DNA from: Pyrocephalus nanus
Taxonomy: Eukaryota; Chordata; Aves; Passeriformes; Tyrannidae
Assembly (NCBI GenBank): GCA_038380795.1
Contig: CM076261.1
Span: 97,610,418 to 97,674,417 of the forward strand
Reading direction: 5' to 3'
DNA: 64,000 bases
Position numbers and translations under genes: made by a program. The notes beneath the pieces are model-generated. The model had not been told where the DNA came from. It searched no databases and saw nothing but the letters and a program-made list of their open reading frames with translations. Shown one piece after another: positions 23,273 through 64,000 of the stretch (position 1 is the stretch's first letter; the number at the start of each line of letters is the position of its first letter).

Positions 23273-24486
23273 TCAGGGGGTGCCGGTGGCCACTGCCAGG
23301 GCCAGGGCTGCCAGGAGGAGCCCAGTGAGGCTTGGGGGTTCCCTGTGGGTGCCGCTGCCTGTGGGGACAGAGGAAGGGAGTCAGGGGGAGCTGGGTTACC
23401 ACTGACTCCCTACTTTCCACGAACTAGAATAAAAAGTAGAAATCCCTCGTCTTGGGGTGTGGATTGGCTCTGCCACTGGGAAACGAGCCCATTGTCAGGA
23501 CAACACCCTGACATCCCCCCTCCCATCCAGTGCCGTGCAGTGCCAGGAGAGCAGCTGGAGCTGTGTGGGCATCCCAAAGCCATGGCACCCCCATCCCCTG
23601 CCCCACCACCATTGCCCCTGTCCCAGCAGAGCTGGTGCCCTGCTGCCACCCCCACCCTGTCCCCACACCTGACCGCAGGTGTCCCCACCCCAGGGATGTC
23701 ACCTCGGAGCCACGCGCAGTTGTATTTGCTGTACACGCCGTGGGAGTGGAGCTGGATGTGGGTTTTGGCCCCTTGGTGGGTGATACTGGTGACGTTAAAG
23801 GTCTCAAAGGGCGGGATGAGGACTTCCTCCTCCTCAGGGTAGTTGGAGAAGTTCCGGATGTTGGCACCATGGCAGGTGTACACCTCAAATGTTGTGTCAG
23901 TGCCGTAGGAGTCACTGACGTTTCTCAGCAGGGAGCTGGAGGCAAACTGGCCAAAGCGAATGATCCGGCCACGCTCAGTGGTGAACCGGATACCTTCAAT
24001 ACCCCGGTACACCTGGAGGCAGCGGGGGTGGCTCTCCTCTTCCCGCAGGACTTCCACAGCTTCAGTCAGGAGGAAATGCACCACCTTGAAGTGGAAGTTG
24101 TGCAGGTATTCTTGGCGGGAGCGCCCGGCGCCGCGCACGGCCTTGTTGAACTCGGCATACAGGCCCTCCTCCATGGAGTACGCCATGAGGGCAATGGCCT
24201 GTTTCGGCTGCAGCCGGGACCCCACAAACTTGCGGCTGTGCCATTTGACGGTGGCCTTGCCCCAGGCCTCAGCGTAGTCGCTGTTGGTGGCAAACTCAGT
24301 GCGGTTGAGTGCCCTCACCGCCTTCGCCATTTTGACGCGGCAGCGCAAGTACCGGTCATCGAAGGAGTTGGGGGCCATGTTCAGTTCAATCTCCCTGAGG
24401 GCGCTGTTAAGGCCTGACCAGCGTAGGGGGATGCCAGTGGCCGGGGTCACAGCCAGCAGCACCAGCAGCAGTGGCAGGAGCTCCAT
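23273..24486 (-). CDS. Ecto-ADP-ribosyltransferase, arginine-specific type (ART-B)
   Basis: Coding exons, minus strand, 24486-23703 and 23358-23273, give 289 residues. The signal peptide equals that of ART-A. The mature enzyme differs throughout (about 60% identity by eye) and has 11 extra residues right after the signal peptide (the PLRWSGLNSALREIEL segment). MAPNSFDDRY matches other avian ARTs. Active-site residues are intact: VYRG (R161), FASSS (181-185) and EEEEVLIPPFE (E219 and E221), so it should be an active arginine-specific mono-ADP-ribosyltransferase. Cysteines 49, 156, 205 and 257 align with those of ART-A. Sequons include N61, N189, N212 and N231. The last exon, with the GPI-anchor signal, differs from ART-A by one residue (GSG for GSS). 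It is transcribed towards CCDC166 and ART-A. Confidence 0.93.
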
Positions 24487-24566
24487 GGTGGGCAGAGACT
24501 CCCCAAGGACCCGCCCAGGCACTGTGGGGACGCAGCTGGGGCCACGGCCGCTTCCTCTGTGAGGGC

Positions 24567-24975
24567 CTGGGGAGGTGGGGAGGGGGAGCGGGGTCAGCCC
24601 GGGGAGAGGGGGACACCCCCACCTGCACCCCTGGCCAGGAGCCCCCCGGCCACGTCCCAGCACTGCCCTGACCCCGACCCTGGTCCCACGGGCTGTCGCC
24701 CCCCGTGCCCAGCACCCCGGCCCCCGCAGCCCCACGGCGTCACCCCGGGACCCCGGCCCCGAGTGTTACCTGTGCCCTGCAGTGGCTGTGGGGTCTGGGT
24801 GCTGCTCCTGGCCCCCCTACTGAGCTCCTGCAGAGGGGACACGGGGCTGCTCCGGCTTTTTATAGCTGGGATGGTTGGGCCCGGATCCGGACTCTCCTTC
24901 CTGGTCCCAGGTAATTTGACTGTCCCCCCACAGGCCCTAGAGCAGCCGCTGCCCCCTCCGGCCCCAGGGATGGAC
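24567..24975 (-). promoter_or_regulatory. ART-B promoter, non-coding exon 1 and intron 1
   Basis: A TATAAAAAG box on the minus strand lies at about 24,864-24,856. Exon 1 is predicted at about 24,835-24,770, with donor ACAG|GTAACA. The acceptor CCCCAG|GCCC opens exon 2 at 24,566. The sequence is nearly identical to the ART-A counterpart. Confidence 0.65.
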
Positions 24976-24978
24976 ACG

Positions 24979-25032
24979 TAGGAAGGTCCCTTCCCACCCA
25001 AACCAGTCTGTGATTCTATGACTCTGTGAAAA
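24979..25032 (+). mobile_element. CR1 LINE tail
   Basis: GGAAGGTCCCTTCCCACCCA followed by CAGTCTGTGATTCTATGACT, a plus-strand CR1 3' end. It abuts the ART-B promoter. Confidence 0.85.
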
Positions 25033-25129
25033 ATTCCTTCCTTGCCTGTTTCACAGCCACTGCCCATTACGGGCAGTGCAACTGAAAGGCCCTTGGAGAG
25101 CTCTTACCTCCTCCTGTCTGCACAAAGGC

Positions 25130-25215
25130 CAGCACCTCACCAGCACCTCACCAGCACCTCAGCAAGTGCCTTGCCAGCACCTCACCAGCACCTCAGCAGT
25201 GCCTCACCAGTGCCT
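25130..25215. repeat. CAGCACCTCAC short tandem repeat
   Basis: Eight or so 10-11 base units (CCAGCACCTCA with GTGCC variants) lie in a row. The remainder of 25,215-26,095 shows nothing I recognise. Confidence 0.85.
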
Positions 25216-25940
25216 TGCGCTCTGGTGTCACTCCGTTACCGGTCACTTTCTGTTCACTGCACGAATATTTCTGACTCCACAGAAAGAGGGATGCAGAGCA
25301 CACAGAACCCATGTCATGCCCTGGGTTGGTGTCCCAGGTGTCCCAGGCTGTTCCCAGGGCACTGGGCTCTGCCCAGTGTCGCACAAGTGTGGATGTGAAG
25401 GTGCCAATGTCAGACAGTGAGGAAGGGGCATCTGTTCTCTGAAAGATAAATGAGAGAGAAATGAGATAAACAACCACTGTAGGATCTGGTGTGGGGATGA
25501 AGAGCTGTATGCAGGGCAAAAGTAGCCAGGACAGAAAATTGTATCTGGAGAGGAGTTGGGTGTAAGGGCTGCCTGACAGTGCTGGGCTGGAGCAGCGATA
25601 AACTTCAAAAAGCAGGAGAAACTGAGCAAGAAAGAGAAAGAGTGACAAAGCAACCAGGAAACAATGAAAGCAGTAGGGTATGGAACAGGGAGGTCCTGAG
25701 ACAGGTCAGAGGTAGGCACTCACTTTGCACTTTGGCTTTTGTCACAAAGCAGTGCCTGGGTGCCGTGTCCCAGAATGGACATATGTGTGGGCTTTGCTCT
25801 ATCTGTTGTGCCCTGCACAGAGAAAAGCGCCAGAGAAAGCTACTCTTTGTCTCTCCTGTCACAGCACTTGTTTCTTCAGCTCTGCCACATCCCTTTGACT
25901 TCTGCTCTGTCTGTGGGCACGGCCCAAGCTCTGTTCATAA

Positions 25941-60667
<34,727 letters not shown>

Positions 60668-61914
60668 GTCTGTACCACTCCTACTGTTCTCTCTCTGCCA
60701 AAAATCATCCAGTCTGCTTGATTTGCTTCCCAGCCTCACCCATTGTTGTAGGGGGAACTCTGATCTCTCTGGGTCAAGTGGCTTTCGGGCCTGGCTGATC
60801 ACAAACATGATGATCGTTTCCTCCCTGCTTTCCCCTTTCCCTCCTTTCCCATCCCTGAGGTGAGAGTGGCTGCTGCAGAGCAGGAGTGCAATGGATGTTA
60901 AAAAACGAAGGGGCTGAGGGGAAAGTTTCTATTTGCTGTGTGCTGAGGGAGAAGTGAACTAAATAAATGGATATTTCTGGAAGTGTGGGTAACCCTGGAG
61001 GAGCAGAGGCCTCAGGAATCAGCCAAGTGCTGTGCGTGACCCTTAGGGATAGGGAGGAGGATCTCACTCACGACACTCTGCCACTGTCTGAGGAAGGGAG
61101 ACTGGAGACAATGATTTGTGCATCTCCTGCAGCATCTCCAGAACCCCCTCAAGACTCCACATGCAGCACCTTAGGGTGTCAGAAAGGGGCAGGTGGCACC
61201 AAGGTGGCACAAAGTCCCTGGCATGGGGATGTTGTCCGTGCCAAGGGTTGAAGTCCTGTGTCTGGCTGCCTTGGCTCATCCCCTGACTATGATCAGCTTC
61301 CTGGGTTTGTCTCCAGGTTTTCAGTGCCTGCTCTGTGGGGTCAGTGGCTTTCTGAAGGCAGGTTTTCAAGGAGCTGCTGGAAGCAGAGTGCTGCTGCCAC
61401 TGGCAGGGGGCAGAAACTGTGTCAGTGCCACCGGCTCGCACAGAGGTTTCTCCTGTAAGACAGTGCAGGGACACCAGACCCGTGTGTTACCTGAGTGTGT
61501 TACCTGGGGCTGCTGGCCTGGGCATCTACAAGAACTTGGTCTGCTGCTTCCTCATGTGTAAAATGGAGACTTTTTCCTTGGTTTTGGATAAGGCTTTCTG
61601 GGAGGGAGGTGATGAATCCTTTCCACTCAGGCAGAATATGAGTTGGCTCAGGTGTGGTCCCCTGTTAGTGGGTCCTAAAGATTTCTCCATCTTTTTCCAT
61701 CTTTAGGTCCCTGAAAACCACATTAATGTTTCTCTCATTTCTCTTTTGTGTAATCTTCTGTCGCTCAGGTTAAAACTGAGCATAACTTGGTGCTTCCTGA
61801 TCCCTCCTCCCCCTTCCTTTGGGGAGTCACCGCTTCCAGTCCTTCTCTCCAGCTGTTGGATGCCCTGTTCCACTTGCAGAGTTTTCCTGCTCCACCTGCA
61901 TCTGATATAAGGGC

Positions 61915-62092
61915 CTAGAACTAGAACTCCTTCCCTGGAGGTGTTCACCGTCCCTGGAGGTGTTGAGTGAAACAACTGGACATGGCATCAGTGCTTTGGT
62001 CTAGTTGACAAGATGGTGATCAGTCACAGATTGGACTCAATGATCTTGGAAGTTTTTTCCAACCTAAATGATTCTGTGATCCCTCAGTGTGG
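61915..62092 (+). mobile_element. CR1 LINE tail
   Basis: TTCACCGTCCCTGGAGGTGT, CAGATTGGACTCAATGATCT, TTCCAACCTAAATGATTCTG. Confidence 0.85.
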
Positions 62093-62304
62093 CTGGTTGT
62101 CTCAGGTTTGCTCTGGTGTCCCCTCATCACAGTCCCCTTTGCATGGATCTGTTTGCTCTCTGAGAAGAGGAACGTGGCTGTGCAGCTCCCAAGGACCAGC
62201 ATGCTGGAGAACCCCCAGACTGATGGTGGTAGCTGAAGTCACCTCAGAGTAGACCAGCTTTGGGAGGTTGATTTGGGACATTTGATTGTCCTACAGCTCT
62301 GGGG

Positions 62305-62425
62305 AGTGTTTAGCAGGGAATCTTTCACTAGACCAAGTGGCTCCAAGCTTCATCCAGCCTGGTCTTGAACGCTTCCAAATCACATCTGCCTCATGTGTTC
62401 AGGGATGATTCCATGTCCTTGAGAA
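62305..62425 (-). mobile_element. Short CR1 LINE fragment
   Basis: TCTTTCACTAGACCAAGTGG, CAGCCTGGTCTTGAACGCTT resemble the inside of a minus-strand CR1 3' end. The tail itself is absent. Confidence 0.6.
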
Positions 62426-63861
62426 GAACCAGGGGGCTGCTGGAAACTGAGCAAGGCCACTGCAGAGCAGAGAGCCTGGTGTCCTTGAGCAGCACAGCTT
62501 AAATTGATGATGCTGCTGTCACATTCCTTGTATAATTTAATGCAGCTCCAAGAGAGAAGGATCTACAGCCTGTGTGTTCCTTAAGCCTAAACCATAATCC
62601 TGTGCCAGAGACTGATCTTGCCAGAGCAGAACTGGAGACGTGCCCAACTTCTGCCAGCACCCAGCATCGGGGTGTGGGAGCCTGGTGCTGGTGTGCAGCA
62701 GGTATGCCCAGAGCTCCTGTAGCTGTTGGTGCCAAGGGGGCCCTGCTGCAGTGGAAGAGTAATTTTGTTGAAATGTATGATATCCAGTGGTGGATATCTG
62801 AATTCCAGTGCTGGCTCTGTTCCCAGTGTTTTGTCTGCATCCCCATCTGCCCTGCAGAAGTGACTGTACTGGGATGTAGGGAGGCTTTGGGAGGAGAAAA
62901 GCAACATGTGGTTTGGCTGTCTGATGGTGTGAGGTTGGACCTGAACTGTTGTCAGGGGAACACTGATGAGGTTTTTTCTTTGCCCTGGGCTGCCTGGGCA
63001 GGGGGAGTTGTCAGTTCCCTCCCTGGGAAGAAGTGAGGGTGGTCAGAGCTCCTGAACATCGAATTCTTTGCTGCTACTGCTCAGGTGTCACTTCCTGTTG
63101 GTCCACAGTCAGGAGTGAGTCAAGTCTTCTCCTTATGGAGCCTCATCCTGTGGAAACTGCTCAGGAACGTTACCGTTTGTGTTGGAATGCCAGCCTCAGG
63201 CCTGGCACCAGTTAGTGTTTGCCAGTGGCAGATGTGACAGCACAGCCTGGTCCTGAAGCATCCTGTGCTCAGGAGTTCAGTTTTGGAGAGGCTGGCACAT
63301 GTGGATGTGTCAGGAGCAGTCCTGTCCCTCCTGGAGTATCCCTTGCTCGGCAGTTCAGCTGTGGAAAGGGTGGCCCCTTGGTGTGCAGTGTTGGGATGCA
63401 TCAGGAGCAGTCCTGTCCCTCCCTGTGGGGCTGCCTGGTGCTGCTGCACATGTGGAGCTCTGCCCCTCGCTCTGGTTTGTGTTTGCAGGGTGTTCGTGGG
63501 CTTCACTGGGGCGTTGTCAGGCTTGGAATTCTTTTGTAACAAATTTGATTTTCCCACAATGTGACCCATAAATTTTAAACTCAAAAAAGATTAGTAAACT
63601 TCTTGTGTAATGCAGAAGAGGTCACGTCACCTGTGTTTGCTCACCTGGCTTGACTGGAATATGATAGAGCAGGATCCTTTTGATGTTTGAGAAAGACACA
63701 ACACTCACATTTCTCTCAATTTTTGAAATGACCAAAGTACCCATTGACTAAGAAAAAACATGCCATATTTTCTGTTTTAATTTGTCTGGCTTTTCATTTC
63801 TTACCATTGGAATGTTTTTGTCTACTAAAGTGCTAAAGGGCCCTTTGTGTTCTCTGTGGAA

Positions 63862-64000
63862 TCAGAATGGTTTGGGTTGGAAGGGACCTTTTAAAGATCA
63901 CCCAGTCCCACCCCCTGCCATGGGCAGGGTCACCTTCCACTAGACCAGGTTGCTCCAAATCCTGTTCAACCTGTCCTTGAACACTTCCAGGGATGGGGCA
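63862..64000 (-). mobile_element. CR1 LINE 3' end, cut by window
   Basis: GAATCAGAATGGTTTGGGTT, GGCAGGGTCACCTTCCACTA, TGAACACTTCCAGGGATGGG. Confidence 0.92.

Larger units (their letters stand above)
22810..24976 (-). repeat. Inverted duplication, right arm (contains ART-B)
   Basis: Reverse-complement partner of 13,510-15,735, separated from it by about 7.1 kb. The arm stops where a CR1 tail begins, so it lacks the upstream TTTCGC element of ART-A. Confidence 0.88.
60668..64000 (+). other. SCRIB: SCRIB intron 16 (start), to window end
   Basis: The donor after exon 16 reads GAG|GTCTGT, weaker than the other donors. No PDZ1-coding exon (expected to begin with the LTLTILRQTGG segment in relatives) is found before 64,000. 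CR1 tails at 61.9, 62.3 and 63.9 kb are listed separately. Confidence 0.7.

Overview
This window is a piece of a vertebrate nuclear genome, almost certainly avian. It has split genes with canonical GT-AG introns, CpG-rich promoters, dense fragments of the avian CR1 (chicken repeat 1) LINE in both orientations, and two ecto-ADP-ribosyltransferase (ART) genes whose mature proteins look most like the bird arginine-specific enzymes. An 849-bp LTR-like insertion and the compact GC-rich gene structure would fit a songbird, but that last step is inference.

Layout. (1) 1-5.66 kb: GRINA (TMBIM3) on the + strand, with a CpG-rich first intron, six coding exons, repeat-filled introns and a clear AATAAA site. 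(2) 5.66-13.4 kb: no recognisable gene. It holds CR1 fragments, a large imperfect inverted repeat (about 6.69-7.40 kb against 8.56-9.97 kb), two short CpG-rich patches, and an orphan minus-strand copy of the upstream region of the ART genes. (3) 13.5-25.0 kb: a head-out inverted pair of ART genes, ART-A on + (13,999-15,247) and ART-B on - (23,273-24,486). They lie in the arms of a roughly 2.2-kb inverted duplication. The spacer holds CCDC166 (-, 17,639-18,571), CR1 copies and a solo-LTR-like element. (4) 26.3-64 kb: SCRIB (scribble) on +. Sixteen coding exons (710 codons) are visible, covering the whole leucine-rich-repeat half and the acidic linker. The window ends in the intron before the first PDZ domain. 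Intron 1 alone is 17 kb.

The genes do not form a functional operon. GRINA is a multi-pass membrane protein of the Bax-inhibitor-1 family, SCRIB is a cortical polarity scaffold, CCDC166 is a coiled-coil protein of unknown role, and the ARTs are secreted or GPI-anchored mono-ADP-ribosyltransferases. GRINA, CCDC166 and SCRIB are neighbours in the wider sense in human 8q24.3, so the block is conserved, but here it is compacted and carries the ART pair.

The most interesting signal is the ART pair. Promoter, 5' UTR, first intron, signal peptide, GPI-signal exon and 3' UTR are nearly identical between the copies, while the catalytic exon encodes mature proteins only about 60% identical by eye. The change is abrupt right after the signal peptide. 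This fits recurrent gene conversion of the ends, diversifying selection on the enzyme, or both.
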